This document shows, piece after piece, positions 29,046 to 38,056 of a stretch of DNA of 64,000 nt; within the stretch, counting starts at the first letter, position 1; the number at the start of each line of letters is the position of its first letter. The DNA is from an uncultured Fidelibacterota bacterium (GTDB lineage: Bacteria; Fidelibacterota; Marinisomatia; Marinisomatales; UBA1611): assembly GCA_913043235.1 (NCBI GenBank), contig CAJWLO010000008.1, positions 1-64,000 on the forward strand, read 5' to 3'. Position numbers and translations under genes: made by a program. The notes beneath the pieces were generated by a model that had not been told where the DNA came from, ran no database searches, and saw only the letters and a program-made list of their open reading frames with translations.

Positions 29046-30188
29046 CTATGAACTTTTATTAATTTGATTGTTGAGCGATTGAAAATAACGTTTTTGGTTC
29101 TGGATATGATCGATATTTTCCTCATGTAACTTTAACCTTAGATCATGAAGGTCTCTTACCATGGGGACGAGATCTACCCTGTTTGCTTCATTAATTGTAT
29201 TTATCCAATCTTTACGTATTTCCTTGGCGCCATTAAGAGCACCAGATATAGCCCCAACCATTCCTGCGATCGAATCATTGTCCCTGCCGTAATTTGATGC
29301 CCCAAAAATACTTTTTTCGAAATCCCCGGATGCTATAATTAAAAATCCAAGTGCTATTGGCAATTCTTCAATACTATGTTCCCTGCTTGGACGCCAATTA
29401 TTGGTCCCATTTCCCCGGTTCTTTCCCTTTTCAGCAGAACCATCAAAAGGACGTATGCAATCACGCAGTGGTATTATACTTTCCTTCCAGTCGCTCAAAT
29501 TTTCTGCACAATCTACAATAGATTTAATTGCATTCTTTGTTCCATCTTTTGCTAAATCAATAGCAACTTCAATCACTGATTCAACAGAAGCATTAGGACG
29601 AAATGCTTCAGCGGTGCAGGCTGCCATCACACCGGCCGCTTCCAGACCATAACTGTGTTGATGTGCACTAAAAATATCAATTGCTTCAGAATAAGCCTTT
29701 TGTGGATCGCAAGCATTAACGATGCCTACCGGTGCAGAATACATCGCAGCACCACAATTAACCATGTTACCAATACCACCCTGTCTCGGTTCTGCATTCG
29801 CCAGATGGAGTCTCATAAATAACCATTTTTCAGGGTAAAATAATCTCTCTAATAGAGCGATATTTTTACCTAGCTCTGGTATCCATCTCGAAGAATCAGT
29901 TATGAGAGGAATAATTCTTTTTGCGAACTCATATGAATCTAAGTGACCTCCATGCTCAATATATGCCCTGGAAAGAAGCTGGATCATGTGACTGTCATCA
30001 GTATAACGACCATCTCCTTTCCCGATATCATTTGGACCTTCCCAGTTTTCTACAAAATCAGTGATATACCCATAGCGTTCTCTAATTTCGTCGGGATAGT
30101 GCCACTCTGCTGGAGCACCCATTGCATCTCCAACAGCTCCCCCATAAACACATCCCATAATTTTATCCAGTAAAATACTTTTTTTCAT
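29046..30188 (-). CDS. ADP-ribosylglycohydrolase (DraG) family protein
   Basis: 380 residues. The family hydrolyses N- or O-glycosidic bonds to ADP-ribose or related compounds with two Mg ions. Seen: IMGCVYGGAVGDAMGAPAEW near the start, the metal-binding YTDDSHM, and GRDNDSIAGMVGAISGALNG near the end (D-x-D/S pair). AGGAGT lies 8 bases before ATG 30188. No signal peptide, so it is cytoplasmic. It sits between a second family member and the solute-binding protein gene, as seen in some sugar-catabolic clusters, so hydrolysis of an imported N-riboside or glycoside is a plausible role rather than protein de-ADP-ribosylation. Confidence 0.85.
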   Translation of the reverse strand: MKKSILLDKIMGCVYGGAVGDAMGAPAEWHYPDEIRERYGYITDFVENWEGPNDIGKGDGRYTDDSHMIQLLSRAYIEHGGHLDSYEFAKRIIPLITDSSRWIPELGKNIALLERLFYPEKWLFMRLHLANAEPRQGGIGNMVNCGAAMYSAPVGIVNACDPQKAYSEAIDIFSAHQHSYGLEAAGVMAACTAEAFRPNASVESVIEVAIDLAKDGTKNAIKSIVDCAENLSDWKESIIPLRDCIRPFDGSAEKGKNRGNGTNNWRPSREHSIEELPIALGFLIIASGDFEKSIFGASNYGRDNDSIAGMVGAISGALNGAKEIRKDWINTINEANRVDLVPMVRDLHDLRLKLHEENIDHIQNQKRYFQSLNNQINKSS

Positions 30189-30211
30189 CTATATGACTCC
30201 TAAAATATAGA

Positions 30212-31780
30212 CTAAGATGGTACAGAGACTCGACCTGTGTAAGAGATTATCCTACCCAAACTTATATCTGTATCAGTGGCATCAGACGCACATCTTCCAG
30301 TGACCATAATTTTAATTGTGTGTTCTCCATCAGCTAAATTGGTAACCCATGCAGCAGTAGACTGTGCCGAATTGTTAAGTTCCTTTCGAACATACATATC
30401 CCTCGTTTGAACCAACTCCCCATCAATAAATACTTCAAGTATACCACTTTTATACTGTTGGTTACCCTGGACAAAAATGCAATTCCCTGAAAATTCAGCC
30501 TCAAGATAATCTCCTGCCTGGTTTGATGAATAAAACCTGGGCCTCCCTTTGTGATCTGTTGTCAGCTTCCAGTCTCCGTGCCACTTGAGTTCTGGTGATA
30601 AGTCAGGCTCAATGGTATAAATATCTTGAAATTGCAAATTGGAGAAAGAGACTTCAAGTTCACCACTAAAATTATATATTTGTGGCTTAATTATGATCTT
30701 ATCACTATCAATCTTCCCACCATTTTCCATAATATTTTTAATTGCTAATTCATAACTCAGATCAGTGGCAGAGTTAATGGAAAGGCTTGTGTAGTTATAG
30801 TCCCTACCCATGTAAGGAAGAAGTTCACTTTTGACAGTTTCTGGTAGCATCTCATATCCGTAAATAACACCCATGACACCCCCACAGTTAGCAACATTAG
30901 AATCAGTATCCTGACCACAACGGGTACATATTTTTATTGATTCCAAGAAATCACCCTTGCCATACAAAAGTCCAATTAATATGTATATACCATTAAAGTG
31001 TCCCTGAATATTAAATAGTCCTATTTTGTTACCTTGCTTTGACGGAGGATCTGATTTCGCCCATGGACAAAGATCTTTATTATATTCTTCTTCAAATTTT
31101 TTCCAGGTTATGCGCCAATTGTCAGGATCTTCATCATACCATTCGAGCAGTTTTTTTATCATCACAGAGTATTTACAATTATGAGGAATTACTTTTAACG
31201 ATTTACTTATTAAATCCACAATATTATTATCAAGATAAGCATGTGAGTAAAGAGCAGCCAGAAAAGCTCCTGCGTAATAGCCATCTCCAAAATTCATAAT
31301 ATGCCCTACTTTATCTGAAATTTTCTGTGATGACTCAGATAGTCCAGGCGAAATAATACCTATAAAATCACACTCAATCTGAAAATCAATATCGTCAGCA
31401 TGAGGATTATAGTATGGGTGACCTGATAGACCTGGTGGGATACCTTCTAATAGATTCTGTCTCGCCTGCCCATTAGCATGCCATAACATAAAATCTTTTT
31501 TCCGGAAGACATCTGCAAAATTATCCTGAGTAGCATGCAAACCATGGTCACGTAATATTTCAAGGAATGCCATATTCGTATATAAATCATCTTCATTGTG
31601 TAGCCATATTTTAGGAGCATCAGGATGTATATCAAGACTACCCTCGTATATCTCTCCCTGGGCATCAAACTCCATTGGTTCACCCATTATTGCACCGTAG
31701 GATTTTCCTACCCAGGCACCTAAAATTTTATCTCTCAATGAAGACTTTGATAATGCGAAATATTTGTTGCTGTTTTTCAT
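30212..31780 (-). CDS. ADP-ribosylglycohydrolase-fold protein with C-terminal beta-sandwich
   Basis: 522 residues. Residues about 10-360 are a divergent DraG domain: LRDKILGAWVGKSYGAIMGE (usual G-D-A-x-G altered to K-S-Y-G-A), NEDDLYTNMAF in place of T-D-D-T, and CGQDTDSNVANCGGVMGVIYG with the second D-x-D pair kept. Residues about 385-520 form an extra beta-sandwich (EAEFSGNCIFVQGNQ, LEVFIDGELVQTRDMY, LADGEHTIKIMVTG) like accessory domains of secreted esterases and glycosidases. No signal peptide is obvious. It is 24 bp upstream of the smaller DraG gene. Function is unknown; the altered first metal motif could mean changed chemistry. Confidence 0.8.
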   Translation of the reverse strand: MKNSNKYFALSKSSLRDKILGAWVGKSYGAIMGEPMEFDAQGEIYEGSLDIHPDAPKIWLHNEDDLYTNMAFLEILRDHGLHATQDNFADVFRKKDFMLWHANGQARQNLLEGIPPGLSGHPYYNPHADDIDFQIECDFIGIISPGLSESSQKISDKVGHIMNFGDGYYAGAFLAALYSHAYLDNNIVDLISKSLKVIPHNCKYSVMIKKLLEWYDEDPDNWRITWKKFEEEYNKDLCPWAKSDPPSKQGNKIGLFNIQGHFNGIYILIGLLYGKGDFLESIKICTRCGQDTDSNVANCGGVMGVIYGYEMLPETVKSELLPYMGRDYNYTSLSINSATDLSYELAIKNIMENGGKIDSDKIIIKPQIYNFSGELEVSFSNLQFQDIYTIEPDLSPELKWHGDWKLTTDHKGRPRFYSSNQAGDYLEAEFSGNCIFVQGNQQYKSGILEVFIDGELVQTRDMYVRKELNNSAQSTAAWVTNLADGEHTIKIMVTGRCASDATDTDISLGRIISYTGRVSVPS

Positions 31781-31820
31781 ACAACTTATACGATAAAAAT
31801 AATTTAAAGTTTATTGAATT

Positions 31821-34121
31821 TTATTTTGGACTAAAGCTGTACCAGCCAGCATCTACAATGACTTCATCGATCATAACATCATCCTGCATTAGTTTTACCA
31901 AGACTTTGTGAGGATAGTCAAGATCAAGATCAGATAAATTTATCGTAGCATCATTCCCGCTAAGTTCCATCTTCTCTTCTTCCATCATATTTAAATTATC
32001 CACCGTGTTTATCTGGATACGGGAATTCTCTATCGGGTTTGTTACACGAATCTTTAGTGAACCATCTGCCTGATTCACTTTCAGGTTCTCAGGCATACCC
32101 ACCACACAAGAAATCTTATCTGCCGCCTCCTCAAGAAAAACCAGTCTTGTCTTCCCATCTACTACTTCTGTGGAAAGGGCACGATGGTTCCAGACATCAA
32201 CATAGTGCCAATTTTCAGGATGATCTACCTCTAGGAAAGGTCCAATTAATCGACGAACTCTGCCACGGAGATCTCTACCCCCAACCCCGTGAAACTTGGG
32301 CGCTGATCCTTCATTAAATGTAGCCTCTCTTGATACATTATCGTGATCATTTTGATATACAGGATAGACACATTTATTTGGCACAGGGAATGCATTAATA
32401 TAAATATCTTCTCTCAGGGATTTTACCAAAGGAATTGGGTTATCAGTTAAATACGCATCACTGTTTTCACGAATTATACGACTATAGCGATGAACCATAA
32501 TTCGCTCTATCCAAGTATAACTGTTAATCTCACCAAAGATATCTTCCCAGACAATGAAACCAGTGCCATTAAACAAAGAATTATGCACGAGTGCCTGTCT
32601 ATTCCTACTATTTCGGCTAATATTATGCACGTTATGCTTGGGAAGAAGAAAACGAAACAAATCAATACTAGGCATAACATTAGTTTGAGTACCAACCTGG
32701 TTCCAACTTCCTGTCACAAGCTGCGCATCCGCAAGACCGGGTCTTCCCTCTGATGCAAAAACATTGTCTGGATTGACTGCATCCAGTGCCTTTCGGAAGG
32801 CTATTTCACTATCCTTCATAGTATCAAGAAATATCCCGTCCGCACCAATAGCCTTCGATATCTTTGCCTCTTCGTCATAGTGATTCTGGTTCTTGACCAT
32901 GATATCCCATGGTTTATAGGGTAAATAGACCTGCACTCCTCTTTCATGAGCCTTGTCTACCAATGACTTCAGCCCATTTAAACCACCGGGTAAATCCTCG
33001 TACATAGCAAACTGGTTTCGGTTATCCACACCCATTCGGGGATAATCATGCCAAAGAAGCATGTAATCGTATCCGCCAAAGTTTACCTCTCCTTCATCTA
33101 AAAATCGGTTAATATCAAACTCATTGGTCTCTGGATTGTATATATCATGACCATAAAGAAACGTAAAATGCGACACAAATTGTTTTCTGTAGTATTCTTG
33201 AACTGGGCGATTGTAGTATTTAAAATCAAAGTTTGAGTATATATGTTTTTTGTAGGCATCAAATGCAGCATGCCAGTCCCCTTCATGGGGTCCTATGCGG
33301 CAATCCATTACAACTGTTTCTTCTCCAGGCTCCTGAGTAAGCCGAAACTCTTTCTGATGAAAATCAGCCTTATCATCAAAAATCCAGCTGAATGAAGTAT
33401 TTATTACATGAAAATAAACTCCTCTATTTTCTTTACGGTTAAAAACATCTGTGGGGACTTGCGGATCACTATAATTTGGAAACAGATAAAACTTATAATC
33501 ATCTTGATTATTGATACAGTAGGTAGGTAAGCTGGTAGCATACCTACGAAAATATGTTTCTGTTGGTAAAAAAACATTTAGATCCTCTTTTTTTCCAATT
33601 TTAAGATCCTGAATGACGGGAAACCTAATATTTGCGCTTCTGGTTCGCGGTTCTCGATAAGACCTGCCACCAGTCGCGGTACTAGTGACTACAGATTTCC
33701 AGTAAAGTTCGTGATCTTCACCAATCGAAAAATTCTGCACTATTACCCAAGAGTTTTCCACATAGCTTGATTGTTGACGTATAGAAACTCCTTTTCGCCC
33801 GTCTTTGGTAAATTCTTCTACATTAAATAATTGAAACCCAACATGATCTAATGCCCATGGCTGGGGTGAAGATGTGAAAATCAGATCTTCATTATTTTTC
33901 ATGTAATCGTATCCAGTAGATTTGTCTAACATACTGGTAAGTTTTACAGCATTACCTATTGCTATTGTGTATCGATAACTATTGTTCTCCAATACAACTT
34001 CCTTAACCTGATCCTTGTCAGGAATAAATTTTACATAAGGCTGAGCAGACATTATGGAATAATGAAATAGTGATATTAAGAGAACAATGGGAATTGGCAT
34101 ACTCACCCTAATGCATTTCAT
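31821..34121 (-). CDS. Secreted TIM-barrel glycoside-hydrolase-like protein, copy A
   Basis: About 766 residues from ATG 34121 (MKCIRV), placed just after the stop of the preceding gene; an ATG at 34154 is also in frame. Signal peptide to about SAQ. Residues about 25-300 look like the N-terminal beta-sandwich of GH31/36/97-type enzymes (VLENNSYRYTIAIGNAVKLT). The barrel (about 330-600) carries FGGYDYMLLWHDYPRMGVD, VYLPYKPWDIMVKNQNHY, IGADGIFLDTMKDS and VFASEGRPGLADA; the Asp and Glu of the last two are candidate catalytic residues. A C-terminal beta domain ends near DAGWYSF. I cannot assign a CAZy family; DUF6259-like is a guess. Two paralogues lie at 35719 and 38057. It is followed by the DraG-type gene after 40 bp. 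Confidence 0.7.
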   Translation of the reverse strand: MKCIRVSMPIPIVLLISLFHYSIMSAQPYVKFIPDKDQVKEVVLENNSYRYTIAIGNAVKLTSMLDKSTGYDYMKNNEDLIFTSSPQPWALDHVGFQLFNVEEFTKDGRKGVSIRQQSSYVENSWVIVQNFSIGEDHELYWKSVVTSTATGGRSYREPRTRSANIRFPVIQDLKIGKKEDLNVFLPTETYFRRYATSLPTYCINNQDDYKFYLFPNYSDPQVPTDVFNRKENRGVYFHVINTSFSWIFDDKADFHQKEFRLTQEPGEETVVMDCRIGPHEGDWHAAFDAYKKHIYSNFDFKYYNRPVQEYYRKQFVSHFTFLYGHDIYNPETNEFDINRFLDEGEVNFGGYDYMLLWHDYPRMGVDNRNQFAMYEDLPGGLNGLKSLVDKAHERGVQVYLPYKPWDIMVKNQNHYDEEAKISKAIGADGIFLDTMKDSEIAFRKALDAVNPDNVFASEGRPGLADAQLVTGSWNQVGTQTNVMPSIDLFRFLLPKHNVHNISRNSRNRQALVHNSLFNGTGFIVWEDIFGEINSYTWIERIMVHRYSRIIRENSDAYLTDNPIPLVKSLREDIYINAFPVPNKCVYPVYQNDHDNVSREATFNEGSAPKFHGVGGRDLRGRVRRLIGPFLEVDHPENWHYVDVWNHRALSTEVVDGKTRLVFLEEAADKISCVVGMPENLKVNQADGSLKIRVTNPIENSRIQINTVDNLNMMEEEKMELSGNDATINLSDLDLDYPHKVLVKLMQDDVMIDEVIVDAGWYSFSPK
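31903..32089. repeat. 187-bp near-identical tract shared by copies A and C (A side)
   Basis: Aligned by eye with 38139-38325 it differs at one base (31943, T here and C there). The 50 bp before and 70 bp after differ at roughly one base in eight and one in four. Copy B differs throughout. This points to recent gene conversion between copies A and C. Confidence 0.75.
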
Positions 34122-34125
34122 TCTA

Positions 34126-34938
34126 TTAGAGATCTTTAACGCATCGGAATCCAATACTTGAACTACGATTAAGAGCGGGGGTCATGAGCCAAAATTTTAA
34201 ACGCTGGTAGTTTGGGACAGGACCTCCTTGGATATACCAACGGCTTCCCTTAGCAAAATAATGACTACCACCGCGTATCCAGCACCAATAATGAAACCCA
34301 TCGGACTGCTTTGAGTCGGTCCATTCCCATACATTTCCTGTCATGTCCAGAACTCCATAGGGACTGGCCCCTTCCGGATAACTGCCTACAGGCTTTGTGC
34401 CTTTCGAATCCATGTTAGCCTTATCTGCATCATATATATTACCCCATGGCCAGGCTCTTCCATCTGTGCTTTGGGCTGCCAGTTGCCACTCTTCTTCAGT
34501 TGGAAGACGCTTTCCTGCCCATGCTGCATATGCTTTTGCATCTTCTATAGAGACCCAGTATACAGGATGATTCGCTTCCCCTGACGGATAGGTCTCATTC
34601 TTCCAGTGCTTTAAAAAATTCTCGGACCATTTAGGTTTGTATCCGCTGGCATCCATAAACTCCTTAAACTGAGCGTTGGTTACTTCTGTTTTGTCCATAA
34701 GATAACCAGGAGTCTCAAACTGATATGTGTTAGTATATCGAATACCTGCATCATCCTGGACAAGACTGTCCAGTGTCAAACCTTCAACCCAACGGTATTC
34801 CACATGAAAAGTGTAATCTGTGGAAGGTATTTGAACCATATCTTCTTTAGTGTTTGTTGTCATTCGTCTATCCATAAATAGTATTATTAGAATAATTATT
34901 CCTATCATAATGATAAAATATTGAAAGACTTTTTTCAT
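34126..34938 (-). CDS. FGE/SUMF1-fold protein lacking the catalytic cysteines, copy 1
   Basis: 270 residues from ATG 34938 (MKKVFQ), with GGAG 11 bases upstream; a TTG at 34947 overlaps the PhyH stop. An N-terminal membrane helix (residues about 4-22) places the rest outside the inner membrane. FGE-sulfatase fold motifs are clear: MDKTEVTNAQFKEFMDASGY, YWVSIEDAKAYAAWAGKRLP, TEEEWQLAA, MTGNVWEWTDS, WIRGGSHY, SIGFRC. True formylglycine-generating enzymes use a Cys pair near the C-terminus; here that stretch reads FAKGSRWYIQGGPVPNYQR with no Cys. A binding or other non-FGE role is likely. No sulfatase gene is visible. It is nearly the same as copy 2 (40473-41288). Confidence 0.82.
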   Translation of the reverse strand: MKKVFQYFIIMIGIIILIILFMDRRMTTNTKEDMVQIPSTDYTFHVEYRWVEGLTLDSLVQDDAGIRYTNTYQFETPGYLMDKTEVTNAQFKEFMDASGYKPKWSENFLKHWKNETYPSGEANHPVYWVSIEDAKAYAAWAGKRLPTEEEWQLAAQSTDGRAWPWGNIYDADKANMDSKGTKPVGSYPEGASPYGVLDMTGNVWEWTDSKQSDGFHYWCWIRGGSHYFAKGSRWYIQGGPVPNYQRLKFWLMTPALNRSSSIGFRCVKDL

Positions 34939-34943
34939 TATGC

Positions 34944-35729
34944 TCAATTCTCCATAAAGTGGCCTGACTGGACCATATGCATTGGCTGATAATGGCCATA
35001 GTCACGTACTTTTTTAAATGGCTTATTGGAAACGGCATTGTATGATGCAATATATCCCCAGCGGTGTTCTTTGCTTAGGTTCGCATCCGATCGATGGAGA
35101 AGATTGCAATGAAAGACGAGTGCGTCACCTTCTTCCATCTCAACATATTTTGCAGTATAGCGATTCTCTGCTTCATTTAGGTATTCACTATCAATAATTG
35201 TTTGATCGTTCTCCCTAATATGGTTCAGTCTTCCAAGCTTGTGCGATCCATTAAGTACCTGCAGGCAACCATTTTTCTCGTGAGATTTATCCAGTGCTAT
35301 GTAAATACTCAACATGTCTGGTGCCAATAAACCATAATTATGCCAATAACCATAATCTTGATGCCACTCCCAGGCTCCACCTTCACCAGGATTTTTCATT
35401 GTCATCTTGTGACTATAAATATACACGTCATCTCCAATAATCTCTTTAGCAAGAATCACTAAACGCTCATCTCTTGCGATAAACCCATAAAAATCATCAT
35501 CTGCAGTATACCACATTTTTAGGAGCGTTGTGTTTCCATCTTTATCTGCTTTAATCATGACCTTATCATTTCTCAGATCTTTTTCTAAATCATCCCGAGC
35601 TCTTGAGCGGAATTCATCAATCTCGGTACTGCTAAAAAAATTAGTCCGCAAAAAATATCCATCCAATGCATATTGTTCTTTTTCTTTTTCAGACGGTTTC
35701 AACATTATGGATATCTGATTATTTTTCAT
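34944..35729 (-). CDS. Phytanoyl-CoA dioxygenase (PhyH)-family Fe(II)/2-oxoglutarate enzyme
   Basis: About 261 residues; the start at ATG 35729 overlaps the stop of TIM-barrel copy B, and ATG 35705 (MLKPSEKE) is equally plausible. Seen: EQYALDGYFLRTNFFS at the start as in PhyH proteins, the iron motif EWHQDYGYW (H-x-D), GCLQVLNGSHKLGRL, and the distal HCNLLHRSDANLS with His plus the Arg that binds 2-oxoglutarate. The family hydroxylates or demethylates small molecules, including modified sugars and nucleosides. No signal peptide, so cytoplasmic. Its place among secreted enzymes and an importer suggests it oxidises an imported product. It overlaps the FGE copy 1 gene by a few bases. Confidence 0.85.
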   Translation of the reverse strand: MKNNQISIMLKPSEKEKEQYALDGYFLRTNFFSSTEIDEFRSRARDDLEKDLRNDKVMIKADKDGNTTLLKMWYTADDDFYGFIARDERLVILAKEIIGDDVYIYSHKMTMKNPGEGGAWEWHQDYGYWHNYGLLAPDMLSIYIALDKSHEKNGCLQVLNGSHKLGRLNHIRENDQTIIDSEYLNEAENRYTAKYVEMEEGDALVFHCNLLHRSDANLSKEHRWGYIASYNAVSNKPFKKVRDYGHYQPMHMVQSGHFMEN

Positions 35730-38049
35730 TGAAACCATACCATCCAGCATCTACAATGACTTGATCGATCATTACATCATTCTGCATTAGTTTTACTAGC
35801 ACTTTGTGGGGATAGTCGAGGTCAAGTTCAGACAATTTGATGGTTGCATCATTACCGCTAAAATTCATTTTTTCTTCTTCCATCATTGTGAGATTATGAA
35901 CGGTATTTATTTGAATACTAGATTCGGCTATGGGATTCGTTACCTTGATATTTAATGAACCACCTATCTGCTCTACTGCCAGATTTCTTGGCATTCCGAC
36001 AACACAAGATATCTTGTCAGGTGCCTCTTCAAGAAAAACAAGTCGGGTCTTACCGTTTACCTCCTCAGTACCAACGTTTCGATGATTCCAGACATCAATA
36101 TAGTGCCAGTCTTTTGGGTGATCTACATCAATAAAGGAACCAATCAGGCGATACACTTCTCCCGATTCATCCCTACCACCTTTACCACGAAATGCTGGCG
36201 CTGAACCCTCATTAATTGTAGCTTTTCGTGATACATTCGCATAATCAATCTGATATGTTGGATATACGCATTTGTTGGGAGCTGGAAAAGCATTGATATA
36301 AATATCCTCCCTCAAATCTCGAACAAGAGGAATAGGACTTTCTGTTAAATACGCATCACTGTTCTCTCGAAGAATCCGGCTGTAGCGATGAATCATAATT
36401 CGTTCATTCCAAGTGTAATTATTAACCTCACCAAATATGTCTTCCCAAACAATAAAACCAGTTCCATTAAACAAAGCATTATGGATTAACTGCTCTCTGT
36501 CCCTTGAACCACGACTAATATTATGTACATTGTGCCTGGGAAGTAAAAAGCGAAAAAGGTCTACATTCGGCATTCTATTTGTTGCTGAGGCAGTCTGGTT
36601 CCAACTGCCTGTTACTAACTGAGCACCAGATATGCTTGGACGTCCCTCGGATACAAAAACATTATCTGGGTTAACCGCATCCAAAGCCTTACGGAATTCG
36701 ACTGCTCCCTCTCCCATAGTATCTAAAAAAATTCCATCCGCCCCAATGGCCTTGGATATACGTGCCTCTTCCATATAATGATTCTGGTTCTTGACCATAA
36801 GATCCCAAGGTTTGTAAGGTAGATAAACTTTTACTCCCCTGGCATGCGCCTTGTCAACCATCAACTTTAAGCCTTTTAGCCCACCAGGCAAATCTTCATA
36901 CATTTTGAATTGGTCGCGGTTATCTACACCCATTCGAGGGTAATCATGCCAAAGAAGCATGTAATCATATCCACCAAAGTTTGCTTCGCCCTCATCCAAG
37001 AATCGGTCAATGTCAAAAACATTGGTTTTAGGGTTGTATATATCGTGACCGTATAAGTACGTGAAATGCGATAACAACTGTTTTCTATACTGTTCCTGAA
37101 TTGGGCGTTCATAATATGTAAAATCAAATGTCGAATAAATGTGCTTTTTATAGGTATCAAAGGCAGCATGCCAGTCCCCTTCATGGGGACCAATGCGACA
37201 GTCTATTACCACGGTCTCTTCGCCCGGCCCTTGAGTTAGACGGAATTCTCTCTGATGAAAATCATCCTTATTTTCAAAACTCCAATCAAAATTTGTTTCC
37301 AGAACATGAAAATAGACCCCTCGATCTTCAGATAGATTATAAATATCAAGAGGGATCAACGGATCATAGCTATTAGTTAAATAAAAAATGAAATCATCTC
37401 GATCATTGATACAATACCTAAGTTCTCCCTTGCCGTAGCTTGATCCAGGAGGTCCTAGCGTCCGTTGGGTTGGTAGAAAAATATTTATATCTTCCCTATC
37501 TCCAATCACCAAATCTTGCATAACAGGAAATCTAAGATCTGCGTGTCTGGTACGTGGCTCACGGAAAGAGCGGCCTGGAGTATCACTAATAATCGTGGAT
37601 TTCCAATAGAGCTCGTGATCCTCACCAAGAGAAAAGTCCTGAACAATCACCCATGAATTTTCTACATAGCTTGATTGCTGGCTGATTGAAACTCCTTTCC
37701 GACCCTTATAACTGATCTCATCAACTGTAAACAGCTGATATCCCGTATTATCTAAAAATCTGTGCCAAGTAGTTGGTCTAAGTGATGAAGTAAAAATCAG
37801 ATCTTGGTTGTTTTCCACATAATCGTAACCTGTAGATTTTTCTAATATGCTCTTTAATCGTACAGCATTATCAATAGCAATAGTATACTTATAAGAACTG
37901 TTTTCCAGCACAATTTCTTTAACCTGTTCCTTATTTGGAACAAAAGTTACCGTTGGCTCGGCAGAAACATTAGCCAACATCAATACAAAAATAATACCTG
38001 GTAAAGAAAGGATTTTCCTTCTAATAACAATTAAAGCTATAACTGACAT
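35719..38049 (-). CDS. Secreted TIM-barrel glycoside-hydrolase-like protein, copy B
   Basis: About 776 residues from ATG 38049 (MSVIALIVIRRK); ATG 38067 and 38088 are in frame but overlap copy C. Signal peptide ends near NVSA. Domain order as in copy A: N-terminal beta-sandwich, barrel with LLWHDYPRMGVDNRDQF, VYLPYKPWDLMVKNQNHY, IGADGIFLDTMGEG and VFVSEGRPSISGA, then C-terminal beta domain ending DAGWYGF. Its DNA differs from copies A and C throughout the last 250 bp, where A and C are almost identical, so B has not shared their recent sequence exchange. It lies 7 bp after copy C and overlaps the PhyH start. Confidence 0.7.
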   Translation of the reverse strand: MSVIALIVIRRKILSLPGIIFVLMLANVSAEPTVTFVPNKEQVKEIVLENSSYKYTIAIDNAVRLKSILEKSTGYDYVENNQDLIFTSSLRPTTWHRFLDNTGYQLFTVDEISYKGRKGVSISQQSSYVENSWVIVQDFSLGEDHELYWKSTIISDTPGRSFREPRTRHADLRFPVMQDLVIGDREDINIFLPTQRTLGPPGSSYGKGELRYCINDRDDFIFYLTNSYDPLIPLDIYNLSEDRGVYFHVLETNFDWSFENKDDFHQREFRLTQGPGEETVVIDCRIGPHEGDWHAAFDTYKKHIYSTFDFTYYERPIQEQYRKQLLSHFTYLYGHDIYNPKTNVFDIDRFLDEGEANFGGYDYMLLWHDYPRMGVDNRDQFKMYEDLPGGLKGLKLMVDKAHARGVKVYLPYKPWDLMVKNQNHYMEEARISKAIGADGIFLDTMGEGAVEFRKALDAVNPDNVFVSEGRPSISGAQLVTGSWNQTASATNRMPNVDLFRFLLPRHNVHNISRGSRDREQLIHNALFNGTGFIVWEDIFGEVNNYTWNERIMIHRYSRILRENSDAYLTESPIPLVRDLREDIYINAFPAPNKCVYPTYQIDYANVSRKATINEGSAPAFRGKGGRDESGEVYRLIGSFIDVDHPKDWHYIDVWNHRNVGTEEVNGKTRLVFLEEAPDKISCVVGMPRNLAVEQIGGSLNIKVTNPIAESSIQINTVHNLTMMEEEKMNFSGNDATIKLSELDLDYPHKVLVKLMQNDVMIDQVIVDAGWYGFNEK

Positions 38050-38056
38050 GAATCGT

